Below, in pieces: positions 28,842-38,342 of a stretch of 64,000 nt of DNA. The stretch comes from Streptomyces sp. NBC_01283 (GTDB lineage Bacteria > Actinomycetota > Actinomycetes > Streptomycetales > Streptomycetaceae), in assembly GCF_041435335.1 (NCBI RefSeq), contig NZ_CP108430.1:4433501-4497500 (forward strand), in the 5' to 3' direction. The translations under genes and the position numbers were made by a program. The notes below the pieces were generated by a model that had not been told where the DNA came from, did not search any database, and worked only from the letters and a program-made list of their open reading frames with translations. Each line of letters begins with the position of its first letter. The first letter of the stretch is position 1.

Positions 28842-30377
28842 ATGAACTGGTTGAGCACCGAAAACATCATCGCCGTGCTCGCCATCCTGGTCGGCATCGC
28901 CGGCGCGTTCGTCCCCGTCCTGCTGGAACGCCGCGTACCGCGCCGCAAGCGCATCGGCTACCGCAAGCAGATGGACACGGCGATAGGCGACAACGTCCGT
29001 ACGGGCGACGCGAACGCGCGCCTCGGTCTCTTCGACGAGGCCCCCGAGATGTCGGACGCGACGCTGGTGCTGCTGCGTGTCGAGAACGACGGCTCGCTGC
29101 CGATCGACGTCGCCGACTACACGGGCCGCTCGCCGCACGGCCTGACCGCGGTCTTCGAGCACCGCACGATCCGCGCGGTGGCGGTGACGCTGCCGCCCGA
29201 GGCCGACCATCTGATGGAGCACTTCGCGCCCGGCACGGGCCTCGGCTACGAATCCGGCAGGCTGCACATCCCGCGCGTGCCGCTCAACCGGGGCGAGTAC
29301 TACAAGCTCCTGGTCCTGCTGACCGGCGGCCCCGTCGACAGCGACTACACGGTCGTCGGCGGCATCCAGGGCGGCGAGACGCACGAGAACCACAGCGCGG
29401 CACCCGACGAGAAGCCGCCGGTGTTCAGCAGGCTCTCGCAGCGGGTGGCCATCGCGCTGAGCCTGGTGATCCTCGGCCTCGCGGGGCTCATCCTGCGCCC
29501 CGACACCCCGCCGCCGCCCTCGTACTGCGAGAAGGGCAGTCTCACCCTGACCGGGTCGACCGCGTTCGAGCCGGTCGCCACCGAGCTCGCGGACAAGTAC
29601 ATGAAGGACTGCGAGGGCTCGGACATCGCGGTGAGCGCGCACGGCAGCCGGGGCGGTGTGCGGGAGCTTGCGGCGTCGGACACCGGGCCGGGCAAGGGCT
29701 CACCGCCGGTGATCGCCTTCTCCGACGGGCCGCGCCCCGCCAGTTACTCGCAGCTGAGCGAGACGCGGGTGGCGGTCTCCCTGTTCGCCCTCGTCCTGAA
29801 CGAAAAGGTCCCGGTCAAGAACCTCTCCACGACGGACGTACGCCGCCTCTTCACCGGCGAGATCCGCAACTGGAAGGAGCTGCGGGGAGGCCCCGACCTG
29901 CCGGTGGTCCTGGTGAGCCGGGGCTCCAGCTCCGGCACGCGGGTCACCCTCCAGCACCGGGTCCTCAAGGGCGCCCCGGAGATCCAGGAGTCGTCGAGCG
30001 ACTGCCTGACGAAGGACATCGGCCCCAGGGCGCCGGTGATCCGCTGCGAACTCGACTCCACGGAACAGGTCCTGGACACGGTCGCGACCACCCCCGGCGC
30101 GATCGGCTACAGCGAGCTGCGCAACACGACCACCCTCAAGGGCATGCACCGCCTGACCCTGGACGGCCACGCCCCGTCCGTCGACCACATCCAGTCGAGC
30201 GGCTATCCGTACCGCGAGATCGAGTACGCCTACACCTACGGCAGTCCGCCCGCCGACTCCCTGGCGTCGAGCTTCCTCGCGTACGCGATCCGCGGGAACG
30301 GCCAGGACGTGGTCCGCACGCACGGACACCTGCCGTGCCAGACGCCGGTGGGGCTGCGGATGTGCGGGGCGGGCTGA
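28842..30377 (+). CDS. Membrane-anchored PstS-like substrate-binding protein
   Basis: About 511 residues with an N-terminal transmembrane helix (IIAVLAILVGIAGAFVPVLL), a cytoplasmic-type domain (about 30-190), a second helix (VAIALSLVILGLAGLIL), and a C-terminal extracellular domain with PstS-type signatures: LTLTGSTAFEPVA, IAFSDGP, RRLFTGEIRNW, SRGSSSGTRVTL and GAIGYSEL. PstS-like domains bind phosphate or related anions. It could pair with the upstream kinase as a sensor; the fusion of two cytoplasmic and extracellular parts is unusual for a transport protein. The start may be ATG 28842 or GTG 28833. Confidence 0.75.
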   Translation: MNWLSTENIIAVLAILVGIAGAFVPVLLERRVPRRKRIGYRKQMDTAIGDNVRTGDANARLGLFDEAPEMSDATLVLLRVENDGSLPIDVADYTGRSPHGLTAVFEHRTIRAVAVTLPPEADHLMEHFAPGTGLGYESGRLHIPRVPLNRGEYYKLLVLLTGGPVDSDYTVVGGIQGGETHENHSAAPDEKPPVFSRLSQRVAIALSLVILGLAGLILRPDTPPPPSYCEKGSLTLTGSTAFEPVATELADKYMKDCEGSDIAVSAHGSRGGVRELAASDTGPGKGSPPVIAFSDGPRPASYSQLSETRVAVSLFALVLNEKVPVKNLSTTDVRRLFTGEIRNWKELRGGPDLPVVLVSRGSSSGTRVTLQHRVLKGAPEIQESSSDCLTKDIGPRAPVIRCELDSTEQVLDTVATTPGAIGYSELRNTTTLKGMHRLTLDGHAPSVDHIQSSGYPYREIEYAYTYGSPPADSLASSFLAYAIRGNGQDVVRTHGHLPCQTPVGLRMCGAG

Positions 30378-30398
30378 GCGGGGCGGACCGGACGGGGG

Positions 30399-30445
30399 TA
30401 CGGCGAAGGGGCTCCCCGGACAGACCGGGGAGCCCCTTCGCCGTA
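30399..30445. terminator. Strong bidirectional terminator between the PstS-like gene and purA
   Basis: Perfect 21-bp arms with a 5-base loop (ACAGA), from 30399-30419 and 30425-30445, lie between convergent genes. Confidence 0.92.
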
Positions 30446-30455
30446 CTGGTGACGC

Positions 30456-31739
30456 CTAGACGAACGAGTTGATCTCGATCGTCTCCGTGCGGCCCGGGCC
30501 CACGCCGATCGCGGAGATCGGCGCGCCCGACATCTCCTCGAGCGCCTTCACGTAACCCTGCGCGTTCTTCGGCAGGTCGGAGAAGGTCTGCGCCTTGGTG
30601 ATGTCCTCGGACCAGCCGGGGAGCATCTCGTAGACGGGCTTCGCGTGGTGGAAGTCGGTCTGGTTGTACGGGAGTTCCTCGACGCGCTTGCCGTCGATCT
30701 CGTACGCCACGCAGACCGGGATCTGCTCCCAGCCCGTCAGGACGTCCAGCTTCGTGAGGAAGAAGTCCGTCAGGCCGTTCACGCGGGTCGCGTAGCGCGC
30801 GATCGGCGCGTCGAACCAGCCGCAGCGGCGGTCACGGCCGGTGGTGACACCGCGCTCGCCACCGATGCGGCGCAGGTCCTCGCCGTCCTGGTCGAAGAGC
30901 TCCGTCGGGAACGGGCCCGCGCCGACACGCGTGGTGTAGGCCTTCAGGATGCCGATGACGCGGCTGATCTTCGTCGGGCCGACGCCCGTACCCGTGCAGG
31001 CGCCGCCCGCGGTCGGGTTCGAGGAGGTGACGAAGGGGTACGTGCCGTGGTCCACGTCCAGGAGGGTGCCCTGGCCGCCCTCGAAGAGGACCACCTTGTC
31101 CTCGTCGAGCGCGTTGTTGAGGATCAGGGTGGTGTCGGCGACGTACTGCTTGATGTTCTCGCCGTGCTCCAGGAGCTGCTCGACGATCTGGCCGACCTCG
31201 ATGGCGCGGCGGTTGTAGAGCTTGGTGAGGAGCTGGTTCTTGACCTCAAGAGCCGCCTCGACCTTCTGCTCCAGGATCGACTGGTCGTAGAGGTCCTGGA
31301 CGCGGATGCCGGTGCGGTTGATCTTGTCGGCGTACGTCGGGCCGATGCCGCGGCCGGTCGTACCGATCTTGCGCTTGCCGAGGAAGCGTTCCGTCACCTT
31401 GTCGACGGTCACGTTGTACGGCGTGATGATGTGCGCGTTACCGCTGATCAGAAGCTTCGACGTGTCGACGCCGCGCTCGTTCAGACCGCTCAGCTCGGAG
31501 AGCAGGACCGACGGGTCGACGACGACTCCGTTGCCGATGACAGGCACGCAGTCCGGGGAGAGAATCCCGGAAGGGAGGAGATGCAGCGCGTACTTCTGGT
31601 CGCCTACGACGACCGTGTGGCCGGCATTGTTGCCGCCCTGGTATCGCACTACATAGTCCACGGAGCCACCGAGCAGGTCAGTGGCCTTTCCCTTGCCTTC
31701 GTCACCCCACTGAGCACCGAGCAGCACAAGTGCGGGCAC
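30456..31739 (-). CDS. purA: Adenylosuccinate synthetase
   Basis: A 427-residue GTP-dependent enzyme that joins IMP and aspartate, the first committed step to AMP. The N-terminal [14 protein letters not shown] and NNAGHTVVV motifs, [18 protein letters not shown] and [14 protein letters not shown] are diagnostic, and the length matches the family. The start is GTG 31739. The 5' side holds an inverted repeat and the divergent promoter region with the DAG-kinase-like gene. Confidence 0.96.
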   Translation of the reverse strand: MPALVLLGAQWGDEGKGKATDLLGGSVDYVVRYQGGNNAGHTVVVGDQKYALHLLPSGILSPDCVPVIGNGVVVDPSVLLSELSGLNERGVDTSKLLISGNAHIITPYNVTVDKVTERFLGKRKIGTTGRGIGPTYADKINRTGIRVQDLYDQSILEQKVEAALEVKNQLLTKLYNRRAIEVGQIVEQLLEHGENIKQYVADTTLILNNALDEDKVVLFEGGQGTLLDVDHGTYPFVTSSNPTAGGACTGTGVGPTKISRVIGILKAYTTRVGAGPFPTELFDQDGEDLRRIGGERGVTTGRDRRCGWFDAPIARYATRVNGLTDFFLTKLDVLTGWEQIPVCVAYEIDGKRVEELPYNQTDFHHAKPVYEMLPGWSEDITKAQTFSDLPKNAQGYVKALEEMSGAPISAIGVGPGRTETIEINSFV

Positions 31740-31831
31740 AGGCGTACACCCCTTCCGGGCGGGGCATGTCCAAGGTCAGGGGCCGTAGCCGCCATATGGG
31801 TGTGCCTTGGATGCTGCCCCGGAATAGACGA

Positions 31832-31859
31832 AGCCCCTGGCGCAATAGCGCAAGGGGCT
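31832..31859. promoter_or_regulatory. Inverted repeat in the purA leader region
   Basis: Arms AGCCCCTGGCGC (31832-31843) and GCGCAAGGGGCT (31848-31859), 11 of 12 paired, enclose a 4-base loop. It lies between the divergent purA and DAG-kinase-like genes, about 90 bases upstream of the purA start, so it is not a normal 3' terminator for either. It could be an attenuator, an operator or a leader RNA structure. Confidence 0.45.
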
Positions 31860-31903
31860 CTTGCACAAAGATGCTACCCGAGGACTCTGAAAAGGGGCGC
31901 ACG

Positions 31904-32731
31904 TTGTCGGCTCGCGACCAGCTGCTAGTCGTCATCGACCCGGTCGCCCGGCGCACGGACGGTGAGTCGGTACGGATCGCGAAGGATGTGCTCGGCGCGG
32001 GCGCGGCCGTCCGGATCTGCCTGCCGGAAGGGCCGGAGGATTTCGCGAAAGCCCTGGCCAGAAGGGGTGCGCGGCGTCCCGTGGTGATCGGGGACGACCG
32101 GGCGCTGCTGCGTGCCGTGGCGGTCCTGTACCGCGAGCGGGAGCTCGGTTCGTGTGCGATTTCGGTCGTTCCGGTGGGGGCTTCCCAGGTGCTTGCCCGG
32201 TCCCTCGGAGTGCCGCCCGGGGCCGTCGCCGCGGCCCGCGCGGTGCTCGAAGGGGCCGAGCGGCGGCTCGATCTGCTGGTGGACGACAGCGACGGGGTGG
32301 TCCTCGGGACGCTGCGGATCCCGCCCGTCGCCGCGGCGGCCCCCGGCGGCACGGCGGTGGACGGGCACCACCCCTGGCTGCGCACGTGCCAGTCCTTCGT
32401 CCGCACGCTGGCACGTCCCTCGCGGGTGGCGTCGGCGCCGGGACCCGGTCCCGCGCGGCTGCGGGTGGAGGCGGACGGGGTGCTCGTGGTGGACCTGGAC
32501 CAGCCGGTGGAGGGCGTCTCGGTGCGTCCGGGGGCCGACGGTCTCGCGGAGGTCGAGGTGCGGCCGTCCTCGGTGGGCGCGGCGGCGGAGGCCCTGCGGG
32601 CGCGGGCCCGGACGGTCACGGTGTCCGGGGCGGACTTCCGCTACCGGGCGGACGCGGTGGTCGGGGGGCCTGTGCGGACGCGGACGTGGTCGGTGCGGGC
32701 CAGTGCCTGGGGCTTGATGCTGCCTCGGTGA
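31904..32731 (+). CDS. Diacylglycerol-kinase-like catalytic domain protein
   Basis: A 275-residue protein resembling the lipid kinase (DAGK catalytic) fold at its N-terminus (QLLVVIDPVARRTDG) and having a C-terminal beta-rich domain (LRVEADGVLVVDLDQPVEGVSV). The usual GGDGT motif is replaced by GVPPGAVAAA, so catalytic activity is uncertain. TTG 31904 has AAAGGGG upstream and matches the conserved domain start; ATG 31871 in frame is a longer alternative. It is divergent from purA. Confidence 0.65.
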   Translation: MSARDQLLVVIDPVARRTDGESVRIAKDVLGAGAAVRICLPEGPEDFAKALARRGARRPVVIGDDRALLRAVAVLYRERELGSCAISVVPVGASQVLARSLGVPPGAVAAARAVLEGAERRLDLLVDDSDGVVLGTLRIPPVAAAAPGGTAVDGHHPWLRTCQSFVRTLARPSRVASAPGPGPARLRVEADGVLVVDLDQPVEGVSVRPGADGLAEVEVRPSSVGAAAEALRARARTVTVSGADFRYRADAVVGGPVRTRTWSVRASAWGLMLPR

Positions 32732-32786
32732 CCGGCTGCCCGCGTGCCCGTCCGGGTGACCGTCTGCCCGCGCGTGCCCCGGTGGC

Positions 32787-33296
32787 TCACTTGCCGAACA
32801 GGGTCTCCCGGTGCACCCGCCAGCGGTCCAGCATGGCCACGAGCTCGTGCTCGACGAACTCGAAGAAGGCGAGCGTCTCGGCCATGCGGCGGCCCGCCGG
32901 GGTGTCGGCGCCCAGGCTGCTGACACCGTCGCGCAGGGCGGACTCCCAGCGCTTGAGGACCCCGTCACGGTTGGCCAGCGCCTCGTACCACTGGTTGCTG
33001 TGCACCCGGAAGAGGTCGCGCCGGGAGCCGGGCTCGCGCTCCCGGGCCACCATGTGCTGCTGCGTGAGGTAGCGGACCGCGCCCGACACCGCCGCCGGGC
33101 TCACCTGGAGCTGCTTTCCGAGCTCCGCCGAGGTCAGCGCGCCGGAGTCCGAGGCCAGGAGCGCCGCGAAGATCCTCGCGGGCATCCTCGCCATCCCCGC
33201 CTCGACCAGTTGCGCGGCGAACTGCTCCACGAACCGGGAGACGACCTCGTCGTCACGTCGCGTGCCCTCCGCGGACCCGTCGGACCCCTTGGGCAT
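32787..33296 (-). CDS. GbsR/MarR-like winged-helix regulator
   Basis: A 169-residue regulator. The HTH is LTSAELGKQLQVSPAAVSGAVRYLTQQ and the wing EREPGSRRDLFRV, with a long C-terminal helix, typical of GbsR/MarR-like regulators of Streptomyces transporters. ATG 33296 has GGGGAG upstream. It is divergent from the ABC transporter operon, separated by a perfect palindrome, and is the likely repressor. Confidence 0.85.
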   Translation of the reverse strand: MPKGSDGSAEGTRRDDEVVSRFVEQFAAQLVEAGMARMPARIFAALLASDSGALTSAELGKQLQVSPAAVSGAVRYLTQQHMVAREREPGSRRDLFRVHSNQWYEALANRDGVLKRWESALRDGVSSLGADTPAGRRMAETLAFFEFVEHELVAMLDRWRVHRETLFGK

Positions 33297-33366
33297 CTGT
33301 CGATCATCTCCCCTGTGCTTCGTCGAGCGTGTTCCGTTCGTGGTCGAGTTTATACGCTTCCTTAAC

Positions 33367-33382
33367 TTCACAAATTTGTGAA
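33367..33382. promoter_or_regulatory. Perfect 16-bp operator palindrome for the ABC transporter operon
   Basis: TTCACAAATTTGTGAA is an uninterrupted perfect palindrome about 20 bases upstream of the ABC ATPase start and 70 upstream of the divergent regulator. It is the AT-richest part of the region and the best operator candidate for the GbsR/MarR-like protein. Confidence 0.75.
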
Positions 33383-33402
33383 AGTAGCGTACGTTCCGAA
33401 AC

Positions 33403-34326
33403 ATGACGAAGGCAATCAGCGTCTCCGGACTGCACAAGTCGTTCGGAAGGACGCACGCGCTGGACGGTCTCGACCTCGACGTCGAGACCGGTGAGGTGCA
33501 TGGTTTCCTCGGCCCGAACGGCGCCGGGAAGTCCACGACCATCCGGGTCCTCCTCGGCCTGCTCCGCGCCGACTCCGGCGCCGCACAACTCCTCGGCAAG
33601 GACCCGTGGAGCGACGCCGTGGAACTGCACCGGCGCGTGGCGTACGTGCCGGGCGACGTCACCCTGTGGCGCAACCTCTCCGGCGGCGAGGTCATCGATC
33701 TGTACGGGAAGCTGCGCGGCGGCCTCGACCGGGGCCGGCGGGCCGATCTCGTCGAGCGGTACGAACTCGACCCCACCAAGAAGGGCCGTACGTACTCCAA
33801 GGGCAACCGGCAGAAGGTCGCCCTCGTCGCCGCCTTCGCCTCCGACGTCGACGTGCTGATCCTCGACGAACCCACCTCAGGGCTCGACCCGCTCATGGAG
33901 GAGGTCTTCCAGAGCTGCGTCGAGGAGGAACGCGAGCGGGGGCGGACGATCCTGCTCTCCTCGCACATCCTCAGCGAGGTGGAGACGCTCTGCGACCGGG
34001 TCAGCATCATCCGCAAGGGGCAGACCGTCGAGACCGGATCGCTGGCCGAGCTGCGGCATCTGACGCGGACCAGCGTCACCGCCGAGCTGGCGGGGCCGCC
34101 CAACGGCCTCTCCCGGCTGCCGGGCGTGCACGACGTCGACGTGTCCGGGCATCGCGTCAAGCTCCAGGTCGACACCGACAAGCTGGACGCCGTGCTGCGG
34201 TCGCTCACCGAGACCGGGGTCCGCTCGCTCCTCTCCACGCCGCCGACGCTGGAGGAGCTCTTCCTGCGGCACTACCAGGAGGACGTACGGGTGAGCGGTG
34301 CCGCGGAGAAGGCGGGCGCGCGATGA
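33403..34326 (+). CDS. ABC transporter ATP-binding protein
   Basis: A 307-residue ATPase with Walker A ([10 protein letters not shown]), a Q-loop region (VAYVPGD), signature [12 protein letters not shown] in place of LSGGQ, Walker B ([13 protein letters not shown]) and switch His (SSHILSEVE). The atypical signature is common in the drug-resistance and polyketide-exporter group. Its stop overlaps the permease start (ATGA). Confidence 0.92.
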   Translation: MTKAISVSGLHKSFGRTHALDGLDLDVETGEVHGFLGPNGAGKSTTIRVLLGLLRADSGAAQLLGKDPWSDAVELHRRVAYVPGDVTLWRNLSGGEVIDLYGKLRGGLDRGRRADLVERYELDPTKKGRTYSKGNRQKVALVAAFASDVDVLILDEPTSGLDPLMEEVFQSCVEEERERGRTILLSSHILSEVETLCDRVSIIRKGQTVETGSLAELRHLTRTSVTAELAGPPNGLSRLPGVHDVDVSGHRVKLQVDTDKLDAVLRSLTETGVRSLLSTPPTLEELFLRHYQEDVRVSGAAEKAGAR

Positions 34327-35939
34327 CCGCCCTCGCCGAAGCATCGGGGTTCGCCTCCCGCACTGGCGGCTCCCGTCAACTCGCCGGTACGGGGGCCCTG
34401 TTGAGGCTCGCGTTGCGGCGTGACCGCGTCATGATGCCCGTCTGGGTCCTCGTCGTCGGCGGCCTGGTGCTCTCGATGCCGGGCGCGCTGGAGCAGACGT
34501 ACGGAACGGCTGCCGAGCGGGCCGATGCCATGCGGTCGATGAACGCCAACTCCTCGATGCGGGCGCTGTATTCACCGGTGTTCGGGGACTCGCTCGGGGC
34601 GCTCACCGCGTGGCGCATCGGCGTCTACGCAGCGGTCCTCGCCGCCGTGATGAGCCTGATCATCGTCGTACGGCACACGCGCGAGGAGGAGGAGACCGGC
34701 CGCCAGGAGATGCTCTCCGCCGCGATGGTGGGGCGGCGTGCGCCGCTGACCGCCGCGCTGCTCGCCGCGTTCGTGGCGAACGCCGCCGTGGGGCTGCTCA
34801 TCGCCGGGGGGATGGCCGGGCAGGGCTCGGCCGGTGCGCTCGCGCTGGCGCTCGGCGTCGCGGGCACCGGGATGCTCTTCGCCACCATGGCGGCGATCGT
34901 CGCCCAGCTGACGGAGAGCGCGCGGCTGGCGAAGGGGCTGACGTCCGGGGTGCTGGGGGCCGCGTACGTCCTCAAGGCCGCCGGTGACGCGGGGAGCGAG
35001 GGCGGCTCATCGGCCCTGACCTGGGTCTCGCCGCTCGGCTGGACGGAGAACCTGCGTGCCTACGCCGGGGAGCGGTGGTGGGTGCTGCTCCTGGTCGCCG
35101 CCGCGGTCGTGGCGCAGGGCGCGGTCGCGTACGGCCTGGCGGGGCGGCGTGACGTCGGCATGGGTTTCCTGCCGACCCGGCCGGGGCCCGCGAGCGGTCG
35201 CCTCGCTTCGGCGGGCGGGCTCGCGTGGCGGTTGCAGCGGGGCAGCGTGCTCGGCTGGACGCTGGGGTTCCTTGCCTCGGGGATCGTCTTCGGCGGGATG
35301 GCCGAGGGGGCGGCGGACATCGTCGGCGACAACGAGAACACCCGGGACATCATCGAGCGGATGGGCGGCCAGGCGGGCCTGACGGACGCCTTCCTCGCCA
35401 CGATGGTCGGCATGCTCGGCATGGTCGCGTCCCTGTACGTCGTCGCTTCGGTGCTGCGGCTGCACGGCGAGGAGACCTCGCAGCGGGCGGAACCGGTCCT
35501 GGCGGGCGCGGTGGGGCGGCTGCGGTGGGCGGGCGGCCACCTGGTGATCGCCTTCGGCGGTGCGGTGCTGCTGATGCTGGTGGGCGGGTTCGGTCTCGCC
35601 CTCGGGTACGGGAGCGACCTCGGGCCGATCCTGGGGGCGTGCCTGGTGCAGGTGGCGGCGATCTGGGCGCTGGGCGGGCTCGCTGTGCTGCTCGTGGGGG
35701 CGTTCCCCCGGGCCGCGGTGGCCGCGTGGGGGGTGGCGGGGGTGTGTCTGGCCATCGGCTGGATCGGCCCGGCCCTGGACCTCCCCCAGGCAGCCATGAA
35801 CCTCTCCCCTTACGGCCACCTCCCGAAGCTCCCGGGCTCCACGATGACCTGGGCCCCGGTAGCAGCCCTCCTGACCACGGCAGCAACCCTGACCACAGCC
35901 GGCCTCACAGGCTTGCACCGCAGGGACCTGACGACCTAA
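34323..35939 (+). CDS. ABC-2-type permease (polyketide-antibiotic exporter-like)
   Basis: A 538-residue permease with about twelve hydrophobic segments, beginning after [14 protein letters not shown], and the mid-protein repeat ([20 protein letters not shown]) seen in exporters annotated for tetronasin/polyketide export (TnrB2-like). With the upstream ATPase it forms a half-duplicated exporter. The substrate is not known. The operon is controlled from the divergent regulator gene. The last codons and the noncoding flank share a repeated CCGCAGGGACCT segment. Confidence 0.85.
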   Translation: MTALAEASGFASRTGGSRQLAGTGALLRLALRRDRVMMPVWVLVVGGLVLSMPGALEQTYGTAAERADAMRSMNANSSMRALYSPVFGDSLGALTAWRIGVYAAVLAAVMSLIIVVRHTREEEETGRQEMLSAAMVGRRAPLTAALLAAFVANAAVGLLIAGGMAGQGSAGALALALGVAGTGMLFATMAAIVAQLTESARLAKGLTSGVLGAAYVLKAAGDAGSEGGSSALTWVSPLGWTENLRAYAGERWWVLLLVAAAVVAQGAVAYGLAGRRDVGMGFLPTRPGPASGRLASAGGLAWRLQRGSVLGWTLGFLASGIVFGGMAEGAADIVGDNENTRDIIERMGGQAGLTDAFLATMVGMLGMVASLYVVASVLRLHGEETSQRAEPVLAGAVGRLRWAGGHLVIAFGGAVLLMLVGGFGLALGYGSDLGPILGACLVQVAAIWALGGLAVLLVGAFPRAAVAAWGVAGVCLAIGWIGPALDLPQAAMNLSPYGHLPKLPGSTMTWAPVAALLTTAATLTTAGLTGLHRRDLTT

Positions 35940-36311
35940 GCGGCGGGCTCCGCAGTGACCTCGACGCGTGCCCCCCGCGCCAACCTGCGCCGCAGGGACC
36001 TCGACGCCGTGCCCCGTGGTCCCCCTGGCCGGGGCTTCTCTCCCAGCCACCCGCATCCATCGTGGCCGAACACGCCCTTCCCACCCACCCACCCACCCGA
36101 TTACCCCGGGGTGCCGGGTGCGTGGGTGGGAAAGGCTCGTTCGGGGCGAGGGCCGCTGCGGGGTCCCCGGCAGGCGGGGGACCGGGCCATGCAGAGTGCC
36201 GTCCAAGTGGTGGGAGCACCCCGGAGGGGGGCTGTAGTACCTGGGATGGAGAGGGGAGGACCCCTCCCTGGCGGGACGACCCCTTCGGTCCGCACCCGTA
36301 CCTTCGTAAGC
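35940..36311. other. Intergenic region with hairpin and short repeats
   Basis: 372 bases without a gene. An 11-bp inverted repeat (TTCCCACCCAC at 36078-36088 and GTGGGTGGGAA at 36122-36132) with a GC-rich interior may terminate the transporter operon. Near its start, CCGCAGGGACCT, found in the permease 3' end at about 35920, recurs at about 35990, which looks like decayed duplication of the permease end. The histidine kinase promoter must lie at its right end. Confidence 0.5.
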
Positions 36312-37637
36312 GTGACTGACGCGACCAAGACCGACACCGGCGGCAACCGCAGCCCGGAGTTCCGCCTGGCCATCGGGGCGCTCGCGGGCCTGAGGCAGGA
36401 CCTCTTCCGGGATGCCTTCGCCTACCGCCCGCTGCAACCGATGCGTACGGACGGGGCGCTCACCCGGCGCCTCCCGGCCCGCATACGCCCGTACGCGGGC
36501 TGGGCACCGCACGCGGCCCTCGCGGTCGCCGCCTTCTTCACCGTCCTCCTCGGGTACGCGGACGACTCCATCGGCCTCGACTACGTGATCACCGGAATCG
36601 TCCCGGCCGCCACCATCCTCATGACCCTGATCAGGCCCATCGGCGCCTGGTGGCTCCTGCTCGCGGTCACGCCCTTCGCGGGCGCCGTCGGCAATCCATG
36701 GGGCGAGCAGCCCTGGCCCTCCAGCGTCTTCTTCGCGCACATCACCGTGATGACGGTGATCACCCTGCGGACCCGGCCCCGCACCGCCGCCTGGATGTGG
36801 GTCGGCACGGCGCTGTACGGCACCGTCGCCGAGCTCGCTTTCAGCCCCGGGTACGGCTCCAACACCCCGCAGATGCTCTTCTTCTCCGCGCTCGCCCTCC
36901 TCGCGGCCTCCCTCGTGCACATCCGCCGCGAGGCCCAGCGCGAGGTCAGCGTCCAGCGGACGGTCACCGAGGTGGAGCGCGGCAGGCGCACGCTCCTGGA
37001 GGAGCGGACGACGATCGCCCGCGAGCTGCACGACGTCGTCGCCCACCACATGTCGGTGGTCGCCATCCAGGCGGAGGCCGCCCCCTACCGCGTCGAGAAC
37101 CCGCCGCCGGAGCTGGAGCAGGCGTTCGTCACGATCCGCGAGAACGCCGTGGCCGCGCTGACGGAGCTGCGCCGCGTCCTGGGTGTCGTACGCGCGGAGG
37201 ACTACGAGGCGCCGGACGCCCCGCAGCCCACGCTCGCCGACCTGGACCGGCTCATCGCGAACGTCCGCGAGACCGGCCTCGACGTCGAGAAGGTCGTCAC
37301 CGGAGCCGTCCGCGAACTCCCGCAGGGCGTCGAGCTCTCCGCGTACCGCATCGTCCAGGAGGCGCTGAGCAACACCCTGCGCCACGCGCCCGGCGCCACG
37401 GCCCGCGTCGAGGTGGGATACGTGCTTGGCGGGCTCGGCCTGCGCATCGTCAACGGACCCGCGACCGGCCTGGTCAAGCCGTCCCCCGGGGCGGGCCACG
37501 GCCTCACCGGCATGCGGGAGCGTGTCACGATGCTGGACGGCGCGATGACGACCGGGGAAACGGCCGACGGCGGCTACGAAGTGACCGTGTTCCTGCCCGT
37601 CGCGTCCGCGTCGGAACCCACCGGAGGCCAGGAATGA
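36312..37637 (+). CDS. NarL-type sensor histidine kinase
   Basis: A 441-residue membrane kinase with about five to six transmembrane helices (60-215), a coiled-coil linker (EVSVQRTVTEVERGRRTLLEE), the HisKA_3 H-box ERTTIARELHDVVAHHMSVV and an HATPase domain (SAYRIVQEALSNTLRHA, GHGLTGMRERV). GTG 36312 is placed before VTDATKTDTG, the last start before the conserved region; it has no clear ribosome binding site. It overlaps the response regulator gene by ATGA. Confidence 0.88.
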   Translation: MTDATKTDTGGNRSPEFRLAIGALAGLRQDLFRDAFAYRPLQPMRTDGALTRRLPARIRPYAGWAPHAALAVAAFFTVLLGYADDSIGLDYVITGIVPAATILMTLIRPIGAWWLLLAVTPFAGAVGNPWGEQPWPSSVFFAHITVMTVITLRTRPRTAAWMWVGTALYGTVAELAFSPGYGSNTPQMLFFSALALLAASLVHIRREAQREVSVQRTVTEVERGRRTLLEERTTIARELHDVVAHHMSVVAIQAEAAPYRVENPPPELEQAFVTIRENAVAALTELRRVLGVVRAEDYEAPDAPQPTLADLDRLIANVRETGLDVEKVVTGAVRELPQGVELSAYRIVQEALSNTLRHAPGATARVEVGYVLGGLGLRIVNGPATGLVKPSPGAGHGLTGMRERVTMLDGAMTTGETADGGYEVTVFLPVASASEPTGGQE

Positions 37638-38302
37638 CGATCCGCGTACTGATCGCCGACGACCAGATGATGGTCCGCGAAGGCTTCTCCGTGCTGCTCA
37701 ACGCGATGCCGGACTTCGAGGTCGTGGGCGAGGCGGTCAACGGCCGCGAGGCGGTCGACCGCGTCCGCGAGCTCAACCCGGACGTCGTCCTGATGGACAT
37801 CCGCATGCCCGAGCTGAACGGCATCGAGGCGACCCGCGAGATCGTCGCGGCGGACGTCACGTCGAAGGTCCTCGTCCTCACGACGTTCGACCTCGACGAG
37901 TACGTCTACCAGGCGCTGCGGGCCGGTGCGTCGGGCTTCCTCCTGAAGGACGCCTCCGCGCGCCAACTCGCCGACGGGGTGCGGGTGGTGGCCGCCGGTG
38001 AGGCCCTGCTCGCGCCCTCCGTGACGCGCCGCCTCATCACGGAGTTCTCCAAGCTGGGCGAGACGCCGCGCCTCTCGGCGACGGTGCAGGCGCAGCAGTA
38101 CGGCGAGCTCACCGAGCGCGAGACGGAGGTGCTCGTCCTCATCGCCCAGGGCCTGTCCAACGGCGAGATCGCCTCGCGCCTCGTCGTCGCCGAGTCCACG
38201 ATCAAGACCCATGTGAGCCGCATCCTGGTGAAACTGGGCCTGCGCGACCGCACGCAGGCGGCGGTCTTCGCGTACGAGGCACGGCTGGTCACCCCTGGCT
38301 GA
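37634..38302 (+). CDS. LuxR/NarL-family response regulator
   Basis: A 222-residue regulator with a receiver domain (LIADDQMMVR, phosphoacceptor Asp in VVLMDIRMP, Lys in GFLLKDA) and a LuxR-type HTH (LTERETEVLVLIAQGLSNGEIASRLVVAESTIKTHVSRIL). It is coupled to the histidine kinase and is 40 bases upstream of the P450 gene, so they may be one operon. Confidence 0.93.
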   Translation: MTIRVLIADDQMMVREGFSVLLNAMPDFEVVGEAVNGREAVDRVRELNPDVVLMDIRMPELNGIEATREIVAADVTSKVLVLTTFDLDEYVYQALRAGASGFLLKDASARQLADGVRVVAAGEALLAPSVTRRLITEFSKLGETPRLSATVQAQQYGELTERETEVLVLIAQGLSNGEIASRLVVAESTIKTHVSRILVKLGLRDRTQAAVFAYEARLVTPG

Positions 38303-38342
38303 TCCCTTCCTGGGCGGGCGCACCTGCGACTACCGTCCCTCC

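Noticed and set aside
32787..34238. A 483-codon extension of the regulator frame on the - strand
   Set aside because: The part beyond 33296 is antisense to the ABC ATPase; the regulator has its own start and ribosome binding site.
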